Below the pieces are notes generated by a model, which saw only the letters and a program-made list of their open reading frames with translations, searched no databases and had not been told where the DNA came from. A program made the translations under genes and the position numbers. Shown here one piece after another: positions 45,901 through 49,781 of a stretch of DNA of 64,000 bases; the first letter of the stretch is position 1, and each line of letters begins with the position of its first letter. The stretch is from Pseudomonadota bacterium (lineage in GTDB: Bacteria; Pseudomonadota; Alphaproteobacteria; Rhizobiales; Xanthobacteraceae). The stretch covers positions 31,383-95,382 of the forward strand of contig JAEYAU010000021.1 in the NCBI GenBank assembly GCA_023404705.1, written 5' to 3'.

Positions 45901-48293
45901 CCAACGGCGTCGCGCTCGGCGATCTCCAGGGCACCCGGTTCGCCAACCAGCAGCAGCGGCTCGAGGTCATCGCCAATGACGGCAACGGCCCCTCGCCGTG
46001 GCTCTCTGTTGCCTCCCTGGGCGCGGCGACCAGCGCCCTCGGCGCCAGCCTCAGCATCTCGGGTGATGGCAAGGCCGTCTACTATGTCGGCACCGGTGCC
46101 CTCGCGCTGCAGCAACTGGCGGCCGGCCAGACGATTGACGACACCTTCACCTACACGGCGACGGACGGCGCCGGCAGCTTCTCCTCTGCAACTGTGACGG
46201 TGCGGCTGACCGGCGTGAACGACGCGCCGATGGTGAGCGGCGGTGTCAGCGACGCCGGGAACGAGGGGACCGGCACCTTCACGGTCAATCTGCTGACCGG
46301 TGCGTCCGATGTCGACGCCGGTGCTGTGCTGCACGTCGAGAACGTGGTCTGGGACGAGGTGCCGGCCGGATTCCCGGCGGGCTTCTCCCTCGTGGGCAAC
46401 TCCATCGCGGTCGACACGGACAGCGCGGTCTACGACAGCCTCACTGCGGGCCAGACCTCCACGGCGCATTTCACCTATGACGTGGTCGACCAGCACGGCG
46501 CGCGTGTCACCCAGCACGCCACCATCACGATCAACGGTACGGACGACCCGGTCGTGCAGGGTTGGAATTCGGCGCTCGTGTCCCAGAGCAGCGCGGGCGT
46601 GCAGGCGGACCTCGTCAGCGAGAACCCGGCGGTGTCGGGCGATGGGCGCTACGTCGTGTTCCACTCGCCGGCCAACAATCTCGTCGGCGGAGACACGGAC
46701 GGCGATTACGACGTCTTCCTGCGCGACCTCGTTGCCGGAACGACCACGCTGGTCTCGGGCGGCAATGACGACAGCACCAACGCGGCCGTCTCGGCGGATG
46801 GCCGTTACGTGGCGTTCGTCTCCATTGCGACCAACCTCACGACCGACACGAACGGCAGCACCGGCGACGTGTTCGTGCGCGATATGGTGACGGGGGACAT
46901 CACGCTGGTGTCCACCGGCACGGGAGGGCAAGGCAACGGCATTAGCCACAGGCCGTCGATCTCGGCGGACGGCCACTACGTGACGTTCGTGTCCTATTCC
47001 GACAATCTGGTCGCGAACGACACCAACAACGCTCAGGACGTGTTCGTGCGCGACCTGGTGTCGGGCACGACGACACTCGTGTCCCAGGCCACCGACGGCA
47101 GCCATGGACTTGGCACGAGCGATTGGGGGTCGATCTCCGCGGACGGTCGCTACGTGGCGTTCCACTCGACCGCCAGCAACCTCGTGGCTGGTGACAACAA
47201 TTCCGCCAACGACGTGTTCGTACGCGACCTGGTGAGTGGCACGACCACCTTGATATCGCAGGATGCATTGGGCGGACTAGCCAACAGCGACAGCTACGAT
47301 CCGTCGATCTCGGCAGATGGCCGGTACGTGGCGTTCTGGTCCTATGCCACCGACCTCGTGGCAGGCGGCACGAACTTCCAGACCCATATCTACGTGCGCG
47401 ATCTGGCGTTGGGCTCGACCGCTCTGGTCTCGATCGGCGAAGATGGACAAGCAAACGCGACCAGCTTCAGCCCGTCGATCTCGGCGGACGGCCGCTACGT
47501 CACGTTCTATTCGGCTGCCAACAACTTGGTGGACGGTGACGTCAACGGCGCGTTCGACGTCTTCGTCCGCGATCTGGTCAGCGGCACCACGACGCTCGTC
47601 TCGGGAGACGCCGCGGGCGGACCGGCGAACAACACCAGCTGGGTGTGGTCGACCGGCGGAAACAGCATCTCGGACGATGGCCGGACGGTCGCCTATATGA
47701 GCAGCGCGACGGACATCATCGCGCTCGACACCAACGGGGCTCAGGATATCTTCGCCGCGGACACCGGCGGCGGGGCGACCGACGCGGGCACGGCCGGCAA
47801 CGACGCGGCCGCCTCGTTCGCCGCGACGGCTCTCGACGACCGTCTCGCGGGTCTCGCCGGCAACGACGAGATCTTCGGCGGCGCGGGCAACGATCGCATC
47901 TGGGGCGACGACGGCGACGACAGCCTGAAAGGTGGCCTCGGCTACGATCGCCTCACCGGCGGCTCCGGCGCCGATAAGTTCCTCTTCGACGCGCCGACCG
48001 ACATGGCCGACATCATCACCGACTTCGGCGCGACCGATCAGCTCGTGCTGACCGACCTCACCGCCTTCGGGCTCGACGCGACCCAAGACTTCACAGGCGG
48101 GATTCTCAGGGCGGACCGTTACGGCGAGGGGACGGACGTAGCGCTGGCCGGCGCCGACGAGCGGGTCTATCACGAGACCAACACGAACCTCGTCTGGGTG
48201 GACACCGACAACACGGCTGGCCGCCTCTGGATCGCCATGGCCCAGCTCGAGAACGGCGTCGACATCAACGAGAGCCATATCCGGTCGCTCTGA
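24978..48293 (+). CDS. Giant type I secreted RTX adhesin (7771 aa)
   Basis: The ATG at 24978 aligns with the start of the first adhesin (MNAPFVVAQAT in both) and follows GGGGGG; an in-frame TTG six bases earlier is less likely. A prefix module ends at P118-A119-A120-G121. About 15 T1SS-143-like repeats run from nt 25500 to 34330. Four parallel beta-helix domains follow (nt 35240-36260, 37270-38200, 38955-39860, 40745-41610), each opening with a motif like IQEAVDYA...GTYTE, separated by RTX blocks. A VCBS domain is split by a helical insert (nt 43672-44270). Then come seven FG-GAP-like units (nt 44900-45950, pattern GDLNGDGRxD), seven PD40/TolB-like units (nt 46600-47770, pattern SISADGRYVxF), a last RTX block (nt 47800-47990) and the type I signal ending LENGVDINESHIRSL. 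Expected to be a surface adhesin released or retained by a LapG-type protease. Several segments are recent duplicates. Confidence 0.93.
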   Translation: MNAPFVVAQATAGQNAGTAPRTIKVTKPEGSQAITVRLDGATRLDLSDISSENITLVRVGERLVILFDNQATVTVEPFFDSSGQPVQDLSLQVGPDRIVTGGEFANLFPISTDQSILPAAGEGAGARNTGGQFGTFQIDGFGDRNGLALLGPEDGAGGLGPAEFAGNGAPTALDLALGLDEDEIDINEGNLAGEGDDVFPSTITGQLPVNFGPDGFGDLFFNVSSGPIAGLTSGGDQITYTVSADGRTITASTVNGTVFTIGLVVNGDSTVTYTVTLFASLDHPDQDNPATSEQIERAFEDNILLDFPFTVQDSNGDTATATLTLNIDDDTPIVTVEGATHGTVDEDGLPGGNPEVGTPDDDGGEESFAAVDDGDAPGQAITATGSLGISWGADRFNDNPNGGVIGAPVDGDRAVVFDQPATLATLDGLALTSSGVPLQYVFNNEGDVLTAYRFTDGLYFNADGEVIEGEFSEGEVPEGAVVFVVTLSDDTNTGSYLFELFGTLDHPVADTEDDIDLTFSYTAYDSDGDAIDGDFLVTVDDDGPVLDEETNRAATVDEEGINGNAGDSYQSGDYDPAGPRDTATTANAVSLGILWGADNANTVVDGGNLGLDGDRSLVFDETATEGALEALDLTSNGVSLTYDVTQNGTLLTAYRFNGEDYIDADGNVTENAADARVFTVSLSDTDAGSYTFTLIDNLDHPDGQVEDDHNLTFSYVARDADGDSIPGAFTVTVDDDGPVLDQETNRAATVDEEGINGNAGDSYPPGGMAGDYDPAGSRDTATTASAISLGILWGADDANATVDGGNLDANGDRSLVFDETATQDALAQLELTSNGVSLTYEVTQNGTLLTAYRFDGESYIDADGNVTSDAANAQVFMVSLSDTDAGSYSFTLIDNLDHPEDQIEDDQDLTFSYVARDGDGDAVSGSFTVTVDDDAPETGEAQATTVDEDGGLLGGNLFGPGDAFLTPTFSAGTLNISWGADNADSDDGFRQDGAGNNSNSSADALTGRALFFTDATVDGGEGLTSRGETVLFRVVDDGTRLEGYVAGSSERLVFHVSLSDDGAGSYVFHLHDVLDHPGHDDTETGATETAFEDDIDLGFHVTARDFDGDAVETSFTVTVDDDTPVIVAPINGTVDDEGLNGGNKGGGASDALGEATSAEHSLGILWGADNADSDPDGGITGAPVNGDRAVVFTAGTVSGLEAMELTSNGAALSYALSADGTTITATADGNPVFTISLSDQDFGSYEFTLQDVLDHPAGGSENNIDLNFGFTAYDSDGDSVSGSFQVTVDDDTPVQDNADNRSIDEESLAGGNLGAPSSPSSYNGTDLSPNPGSATANGWQVGGGLGVSWGADRDLKAEDIADGDATDDDPIGRTVSFVTQGGSGTPLSVGAVTNVTASLGSTFANLTSDGVALAYRIDYLEAPAGTWNGGYVLTAYKSTGSATTVADQVFKLTIDPTSENGNYTFELLGNLDHALTPANRENDLELNFRIRAADADGDLGEAESFRITVDDDAPVAGTGTASTVEDEAVNSGNQETESPDLGASVSNVSLNISWGADSGNDGNGQPGDRSVAFTNASVTVSGAYNGASLTSLGVPVSTAVVGGVLIGYTGSPAPANSSDARVVFLASLSDANNGEYSFTLKKPLDHATGAGENSLSLTFNYTATDSDGDTNANTFTVNVVDDQPIAGTGTASTVEDEAVDGGNQEIESPNLGASVSGVALNILWGSDDANDGNGQPGDRSVAFTNNSVAVSGAYNGASLTSLGQPVSFTILSTGEIVGYTGSPVPTTTGAANVVLFSSLSDLGSGSYSFTLVKPLDHATGNGENSLTLTFNYTATDSDGDTSPNTFTVTVVDDRPIANVGTAASVEDEAVNGGNDETESPDLEASVSGISLNIQWGADNANDGNGQPGDRSVAFTNNSVAVSGTHNGTSLTSLGQAVSFAIVNGVLIGYTGSPAPADTSNSRVVLFTSLSDANNGEYSFTLKKPLDHADDVGNAENPLTLTFNYTATDSDGDTSTSTFTVTVVDDVPQFSATPESKSVDEEYVSNAGNTENEHSYPGDLAGQDEDVTGDLNISWGSDNRDGSGAIDREVEFTGISTGQAVMVTTPSNSTPFQLTSNGVNVQFIHVSDTEIWGVANDNGGPLTIFDRRVFTITLSDDDSGSYTFDLNDNIDHPLPNTEDDIIIGFNFRATDSDGDSIDGSFTVTVDDDAPRLTGPVTNTVDEEFVGETFFGLVGPGNTGLEHTYPGDTLFDFTRAAGDLNIAWGADDRDGSGAIDRDVSLVGSNSSDGAAVLTSTGAQLTSDGELVTIDRISDTVIEGRAGARLVFRVEISDDGAGEYEFELFDNLDHPPTPADTENDITLDFGFRATDADGDSVDGSFSIVVDDDAPRLTGAINSTVDEDGLPGGNTTPSGNGDVSGSATTAPNPLSGAPISLGIEWGNDNNLKAEDISDGNATDDDPIGRTVAFVNASGAALGIGNNVLTPSILVNGVEAGATLTSDGSNLSYAITYLESAPGVWNGGYVLLAFKQGTGSSDPANQVFRVTIDPTTNNGGYKFELLGNLEHDGTPANSENNLDLTFRFAAFDSDGDRAGGTIFGSTGSFTVTVDDDTPNATGAALGTQSESALTGGDGLYAPAGTTADGSLIITGNVTTPPSPGADGYKGGSFATAVTFTGAPSGLSVIDVTSGEVRPVTFNLADTVLNGNEIILRGRADMDGPLGGGDPSVVIELVLRSDGSVEYRQHKPLVHQDGGATDAAQNLGFSYTLTDGDNDTTTAQSISVTVNDTEPTASGITFEASSESALTGNDGFYAPAGTVADGPLVIQGSVTVPTSGSDGWAGGSFANAVNFTSAPSGLMAVDVVTGEAREIEFHITTPARMGNEIMLRGYADMDGELGGGPSPVIELVLNADGTVTYRQIRPLVHVEGSGTDESQTFSFGYTVTDGDGDTTAVQTISVTINDDNPNAANSSTPAFIEEGPGEPTISGVGLNVAFGADGGSSGPSLAFNSLTVIARDPNGSPVSLTSNGAAVSLAYMDAAHTILVGYTGAVPVAHNASNVVFTIFISDAGTGSYDFILRQPLDHPAPVGLNHFIDLDFGYTATDGDGDTDGGTFTVRVDAAGTIGSISYDGLTSGVFVNLSDDNWTIGSDTAGAHKATDRASVVDKVVGIDDVTGIVDAYGSDADDILIGNDQANILGGNDGNDLIIGGAGNDTLQGGIGTDTVDYSQDGGSKGVFVQLGSLATEGYVRNNPGEVWETNPRPGDGQARDSFGNLDTISGVENVIGTSASDVLLGDGAANMLKGNGGHDWMEGAGGADVMYGDDGADALLGGAGADELHGGADGDSLNGGDGVDTIAGDGGNDRSFGGEGNDSFDGGTGIDTAEMYSLASLKFDTGTGKWIAASGSWEGTDTLVNTEVVRSGSTYLPNDPFQLLVGGGSEFDTIQEAVDYAADLRSSGITGPITIHVAPGTYTEQVTVEVDNLTIQAAILESTGLPGLVIVEAPATLVKTADSPTSGRDLVSIISVEDADNVTIKNLTVDGDQRGGIDAVAPDNGTLVGISFLDSDGGVIDGVTVTGVRESDAMFGMQRGVGIYVINVDPDGGAATPSASTDLNSIEIKNSTVIDFQKGGIVVVNADVDIHGNTVTGIGATNWTAQNGIQVSGSTGTISGNTVQGIGYTGATWASTDILTFNNLDLVINGNHIFGTGSGDSGVGVSVIDSTGAVVTNNDFHDLGWAITAEDYPTWPEALLPGGGTNFGGNTFFTIGDTFLYFDPAATTPNAFSVTGTSGYDVINGAAGNDVIDGAGGDDILNGRGGNDDISGGTGTDTLDQSTDPAGVRTNLSGASVNLAPYGFAGTVAANTTLDGYGGTDTLSSIENWRGSASDDIVIGSSTNNDLRGNGGDDTFVLNVGDGTDTVFGGTHGANGDLLDVTNTGGATTFTIAATGGADPITIDTDGLAGAEITASEIEDIAIHLGSGGDTVNVSGSLGGTSLSTSTITVTGGAGNDAVDASDIDAALPVKVEFTGNGGDDTFTGGAGNDRFDGGEDTETAGDKAVYTESVNIAVDNTGDGSPDDDFTVTSANGGTDTLRNVELIDVNGHIIDVTNTVWVYNGGYLVDTFDTIAQAVNYANGLTATGAGIVVEAGRNGGDNYTEGNVTITQAMTIRGVGDPTVTGGFIVDLDADDASGTVAFQGLTIVAAGGTGISAQDQEILGTLSLDNVRIEGASSSGLIASGRKDSTAYDQAGVQNVVITNSTFVDNAQSNTNSAAIMLFEFDGDATITNVEVSNAVTGPNSAAYGVQIAGFDGPLYDQKTPGVGSALGSYDVLTPMGTVTINGVEISGDVRKTGLYIQGYTATTGLTIAGSTVDVVSGWGKPVIVDPMGDQLPTGTPNTAANAGSFFDDAAANGSYNLSGLHVVQHGQQVSELQGTSKADTIVGTDANDVITGFAGNDTLSGGLGTDTIDYSQDGGSKPVFVQLGSLASDGYVRNNPGEVWEGNARPGDGQARDTFGNLDTISGVENVIGTSGGDVLLGDANANMLKGNGGGDWMEGAGGADVMYGDAGADVLLGGAGADELHGGADGDSLNGGDGVDTITGDAGNDRSFGGGDNDAFDGGTGVDTAEMYSLASLKFDTGTGKWIAASGSWEGTDTLVNTEVVRSGSTYLPNDPFQILVGGGSEFDTIQEAVDYAAGLRTSGITGPITIHLAPGTYTENVTIDVDNLTIQAAILESTGLPGAVSVEGGFTVTGTLDGALTLKNIAIDATGQQYGVFVDASSTGFAGSVTLDGVSIENAQQNGFAYIRDGNNVSGTTPMPHTDTIGSVSILNSSFDDNGLGATGGSGDILLYGYNRDLTVTNVTISGKDTAGAGGAQKAIQVRGIQDGSDTTNVGPFDPAGNFSFTNLQVSGYYTQDLMAFYRIAGFASFAVSGVSLNASAPWGLVNFDEVTGPINLSSGITGTNLSGGPLAVMQGLASNDTFTGTGGDDVLRGRGGGDNLIGGGGNDTFHLGSDLTFTGSRTFLLGDGTTRSINLVNLAGTQDPVQGGSGTDTIVLDKGAAAGFIHDTVMAPGYISGVEAIIGTSGDDAIMVASAYTSDAVGGGITIEGNGGNDYLGGGAGNDLLRGGTGNDVLSGLGGVDQLEGGAGNDELWGGAGEDILIGGAGVDSTADRLIGNANDDTLFGNETDLTVAANKFAQSGESDVAAYSGNASDYSVIWNTSLQAWQVTRTTAGGEGLNSKDTLYGVEGIDFGGNGSVDLDLTLPVQLLTSGGNLLGTYTTIQAAVDAAGALPGFLTIRVADGTYNENVVIDRGNLTLESMNGRDNTFITGIANHGENATITVQGGLDNVRIGTSGKGFTITGFDNGNPGIENAAVYVLYSDSSNPTDNFELRSNNIVANGDLGLLSDWNAAVTDAVIAGNIFSGQTFVGSVPGGPGDQFTVPNMPRQLVAFGQGSDPLTNQASNILFHDNQVTGRAGGLNSNGDEQGNTLVTIDAANSTVSSTLFTGFTNGSSYALRMRGPGSSVQNSRVDHDDNNSDTLGFFIDNHGVPGSLGYAGNHVDGAGANETLFGTPGNDGMTGDVGNDIIVGLQGNDTINGQAGDDIIVYNPGNGAGIIGDGNDTVDGGGHVLGDTLKVTRLASLQNRYDITANGSGFTFGVDHNFNGSPEELVTVTTVEKIDIDLKGNEQVVVTGNLSGVSSIDIEGDANGQSVFLFGLASATAVTGTLLAGNDEVYGGSHATGAVIDGGNDTDTLNYILANGPVAINLQAGTVTRNGGVVDQMTNFENAVGSSFADVLRGTSGANTLSGDAGNDLFVWNVLDGVDTVAGGADSDTLRIVSTGTTSAAFQLQGNSTSFQVLTTGAPVLMLQATSVETIEVSFQTSHSNELFGFGATDAPKLLAYGTAADGTALGLGNSQDRFFAGASLVTDEIDARDGNDFAIYTPASNATGGSGVQINLDTTSYTDGTVTIAANTAQFQLPSQGSTWFTDRLYNFENAEGGGGNDYLVGTSGTNDLRGFEGNDTLVGRGGNDTLFGGDGNDTILETVGDGQDVVNGGAETTADLYDLTGTGADENFFIEIPSEYTTRTGNAYAGSAEILVSTGTNIEAELTEIEDIVIHGGGGADSLTVSGSFTGTSLLTSTIRFDGGEGNDTIDVSDRTSPHRVVAEGGNGNDTAILGFASTDPATYTDIIENGNLIGVSITRNGVTDEYRGFESFQFTNKTVTLPELLNDAPVITSGPAAAAGAVSESGDLVGIIEAGNGGELRLDNQLAEAVVPGVAAAALANPNSFSGFVTGLQTLVGVDRGTAIAMLWDNFDNAYVAGGPNQAALNEGFVRLGIEYANYLQNGGTPVAMPLIDVTAKYTADGGDSGTNPDRMQSLHDNLLGNLSLASLEQRFGAGSALTTAYVGLIAGVNPELLTRPYYSGNEGASDAAVRAWDRDNGYVPDTFGQLSASDPDAGAVLTWSGSGSGIYGTFAIDATTGFWTYQLDDTRPQTQAIAQGQTVSETFTATVTDQYGASAQQLVTITIGGRDDAPSVTAITRAVDEDGPALSVNLLTDAAASDVDASPLAVSLLPSSITTDDGRVLQLGTHYTAAGGIFELTAAGFALFNDLDTAENDSFVLNYRISNGLISTPNTLSVTVNGAADAPSFVAHNDSFLAGDGRLDAIVTGGGFALQFVNSGGTLVQTNQFSLGSNLYDAGLGDFNGDGDVDVLVPSHNTFGEGFVYTNNGNGALSLSIIGGGTDSAGIAVGDLNGDGRADVVEAARFGTGHRVFFGTPSGMPVLASTLSSASHGLEVALGDVDEDGDLDAVIAGFGTPSEVWLNDGAGVFTLRNGQSLPLASYHDVELADLDRDGHLDAIFGNLGGGLLIAYGTGNGTFGARSTNLAIGSVVDADVGDLNGDGRIDIFTSANGQNLVMFNDGVVGGFATFVGVNVGGPGGAYALELGDINGDGRLDAVTTAIGRTWVGLNSGFGTFPSWDQASGVTGANGVALGDLQGTRFANQQQRLEVIANDGNGPSPWLSVASLGAATSALGASLSISGDGKAVYYVGTGALALQQLAAGQTIDDTFTYTATDGAGSFSSATVTVRLTGVNDAPMVSGGVSDAGNEGTGTFTVNLLTGASDVDAGAVLHVENVVWDEVPAGFPAGFSLVGNSIAVDTDSAVYDSLTAGQTSTAHFTYDVVDQHGARVTQHATITINGTDDPVVQGWNSALVSQSSAGVQADLVSENPAVSGDGRYVVFHSPANNLVGGDTDGDYDVFLRDLVAGTTTLVSGGNDDSTNAAVSADGRYVAFVSIATNLTTDTNGSTGDVFVRDMVTGDITLVSTGTGGQGNGISHRPSISADGHYVTFVSYSDNLVANDTNNAQDVFVRDLVSGTTTLVSQATDGSHGLGTSDWGSISADGRYVAFHSTASNLVAGDNNSANDVFVRDLVSGTTTLISQDALGGLANSDSYDPSISADGRYVAFWSYATDLVAGGTNFQTHIYVRDLALGSTALVSIGEDGQANATSFSPSISADGRYVTFYSAANNLVDGDVNGAFDVFVRDLVSGTTTLVSGDAAGGPANNTSWVWSTGGNSISDDGRTVAYMSSATDIIALDTNGAQDIFAADTGGGATDAGTAGNDAAASFAATALDDRLAGLAGNDEIFGGAGNDRIWGDDGDDSLKGGLGYDRLTGGSGADKFLFDAPTDMADIITDFGATDQLVLTDLTAFGLDATQDFTGGILRADRYGEGTDVALAGADERVYHETNTNLVWVDTDNTAGRLWIAMAQLENGVDINESHIRSL
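26592..27767 (+). repeat. Two near-identical tandem T1SS-143 units
   Basis: Units 26592-27173 and 27174-27767 encode almost the same sequence, both with NRAATVDEEGINGNAGDSY, GDRSLVFDETAT and QNGTLLTAYRF. They are far more alike than neighbouring units, so they come from a recent tandem duplication. Confidence 0.8.
29502..31043 (+). repeat. Three near-identical tandem T1SS-143 units
   Basis: Units at 29502-30014, 30015-30527 and 30528-31043 have lengths 513, 513 and 516 bases. Each carries VEDEAV, NDGNGQPGDRSVAFTN and FTLxKPLDHA. The triplet indicates recent amplification and is a place where copy number may vary between strains. Confidence 0.8.
34620..35444 (+). repeat. Internal duplication, copy A (825 bp)
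   Basis: This segment encodes an RTX block plus the start of beta-helix domain 1. It aligns without gaps to 38334-39158 at an offset of 3714 bases; about nine in ten residues are identical, including WEGTDTLVNTEVVRSGSTYL. Confidence 0.85.
38334..39158 (+). repeat. Internal duplication, copy B (825 bp)
   Basis: Partner of 34620-35444. Identity drops sharply after the shared GLPG, where beta-helix domains 1 and 3 diverge, so the duplicated unit is the RTX block with the helix entry. Confidence 0.85.
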
Positions 48294-48314
48294 GCCGAGC
48301 TGACCTGAAGGTTC

Positions 48315-48345
48315 GAGTGCCCGCTTCGGCGGGCACTCTTCGTTT
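48315..48345 (+). terminator. Rho-independent terminator of giant adhesin 2
   Basis: GAGTGCCCGC and GCGGGCACTC form a perfect 10-bp stem closed by a TTCG tetraloop, followed by TTCGTTT. It lies 22 bases after the adhesin stop codon. Confidence 0.85.
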
Positions 48346-48484
48346 CGGCCTCGGATGAATGGATAGCCCGGTGCTGCCGGCGCGCCTCACGCCATGAGCC
48401 GACCTCATGGCGCCACGAATATCGATGCTTTGTCCGCCGGGCCGTGCCGGTCGTAGAGATGCGTTGCCCCCAGTGAGGTAACGC

Positions 48485-48769
48485 ATGTCCGGACACGGCC
48501 CGCTTCCACCCGTCGTCGACTTTCATTGCCACTATGTTCCGGCTGCTCACAGCGCAGCCGTCGTCGCCGCTCCGCCCGAGCAGCGCCGCCGCTGGGGCGA
48601 GCTCACAGCGAAGATGGCGGACGCGACGCGCCTCCTCGCCGAGGTGGAGAGCGGCGACCTCGCGGCGCGGGTCGTCAACATCCCGGTCAATCTGATCGCG
48701 GGCGCACGCGAGACCTTGCCGCCGGCCGAGATCGCTGCGCTGAACGACACACTGGCCGCACTGGTTGAA
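48485..48769 (+). pseudogene. Amidohydrolase (TIM-barrel) N-terminal remnant
   Basis: The frame starts MSGHGPLPPVVDFHCHYVP. DFHCHYVP is the H-x-H metal-binding strand near the start of amidohydrolase_2 enzymes (ACMSD-like). The match runs about 95 residues to NDTLAALVE, then the sequence loses all resemblance and reads in frame into a linker and the exported protein that starts at 48836. Around 200 or more residues of barrel and the other metal ligands are missing, so it cannot be an active enzyme. It is probably the 5' end of a gene broken by a deletion or insertion beside the adhesin locus. Confidence 0.6.
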
Positions 48770-48835
48770 TGCCGAGACTCCTCACGCAGGCGCGATGCCT
48801 CGAAACGCGCAGCCAGCGGGCGTGACGAGCCGTCC

Positions 48836-49207
48836 ATGAACCGCTGCCAAGTCGCGGCCATGCTGCCGGCCTGCGCGCTTCTCCTGAGCGTCGCGCAAGC
48901 CGATGCGCGGCAACTCTGCCGCCCCGCCTTGGCCATCGGCGATGTCGCGTTCTCCGAGATGCGCCCGCCGAGCCGTGAGCGAATATGGACGGCGGTCGTC
49001 ACGGTCGATGCGTCGCGCTGTGCCACCAGCGTGGGCCGGTTCAGCATCGGCTTCCTGCGCATCAAGGAGGACGGCGGCGAGCTGGAATTCCGTGAGAGCT
49101 TCACCTGGTCGCCGCCCGCGTTGCGCGTCTCGGTCCGCTTCTGGGCGGACGAGGCCGTGGAGTCCTCCTGGATCGACGAAATCGATCCGTGCCCTTGCCA
49201 CGGATAG
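48836..49207 (+). CDS. Small exported cysteine-containing protein
   Basis: The 123-residue product starts MNRCQVAAMLPACALLLSV and has a plausible Sec signal peptide ending near AQADA. The mature part has cysteines in RQLCRPAL, DASRCATS and DPCPCHG and a beta-rich centre (FSIGFLRIKEDGGELEFRE). The frame is also open upstream into an amidohydrolase remnant, but the signal peptide argues that translation starts at this ATG. The family is not recognised. Its promoter, if separate, would lie inside the remnant. Confidence 0.6.
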   Translation: MNRCQVAAMLPACALLLSVAQADARQLCRPALAIGDVAFSEMRPPSRERIWTAVVTVDASRCATSVGRFSIGFLRIKEDGGELEFRESFTWSPPALRVSVRFWADEAVESSWIDEIDPCPCHG

Positions 49208-49221
49208 CAGGCTCGCAGTTT

Positions 49222-49254
49222 GTTCTTGATTTGTTCTTATCCTTCCGTTAGAGT
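49222..49254 (+). promoter_or_regulatory. LexA (SOS) operator on a sigma-70 promoter
   Basis: GTTC (49222-49225) and GTTC (49233-49236) are separated by exactly seven bases, the LexA site of alphaproteobacteria. The operator covers TTGATT (49226-49231), a -35 element placed 17 bases before TAGAGT (49249-49254). Transcription would run rightward from about 49261 into the gene-free region. Confidence 0.6.
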
Positions 49255-49413
49255 ACCCAGGCTCGTCTCAAGAGGGGCGTTGGACCTGGGTGACGCCAAT
49301 CCGATGGAGCCGGGTGCGGTCCCGCGGGCCCGGTTGTCGCCGGGCGCTCGGGCGGTTCGCGAACATCATCCTCCCCGACACTACGGTCGGGGCGCCGGGT
49401 GCCGGCTATAACA

Positions 49414-49642
49414 GGGACGTTGATTTTCGCGTCCCCTACGCGTGGTTCGGAGCCGTGACGGGTGGCGGACGCCACCCCGGGTCCCCGTGGAGCGCCGAGA
49501 GGCGCGCGGGGTGTGCGCGCAACACGCCCCGCGGACCAGCGCCGCGCAAGCGTTGGTCCAGTTTGGCCTCGCCGGCCGAGCTGGTCCGTTGCGCAAAACG
49601 GACCGCGCCGTTCTCGGCGCTCCACTCCCCTCGCTCGGGGAG
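49414..49642 (+). ncRNA. Candidate structured RNA / palindromic element
   Basis: Perfect hairpins follow one another: GGGACG/CGTCCC (49414-49435), GGGTGGCG/CGCCACCC (49460-49477), GGTCCGTT/AACGGACC (49583-49604) and CTCCCC/GGGGAG (49625-49642). A 14-bp long-range stem pairs GTGGAGCGCCGAGA (49487-49500) with TCTCGGCGCTCCAC (49612-49625) and encloses further pairings such as GGACCA/TGGTCC. No credible protein is encoded. It could be a small RNA read from the promoter at 49222, or a member of a palindromic repeat family. The strand is inferred from that promoter. I see no match to tmRNA, RNase P RNA, SRP RNA or 6S RNA. Confidence 0.4.
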
Positions 49643-49781
49643 GCGCGATCATGCTCCGGACGCAAGCCGCGTCGCGGGGTCGAGGCTGTTTGATAATGGG
49701 CACGCGCGCAGGCCATTTGGCTGCGCTGGCGCGCCGATTTCAGGGTCTCACGGATTCTGGATCCGGGATTCGCTGCCGCGA

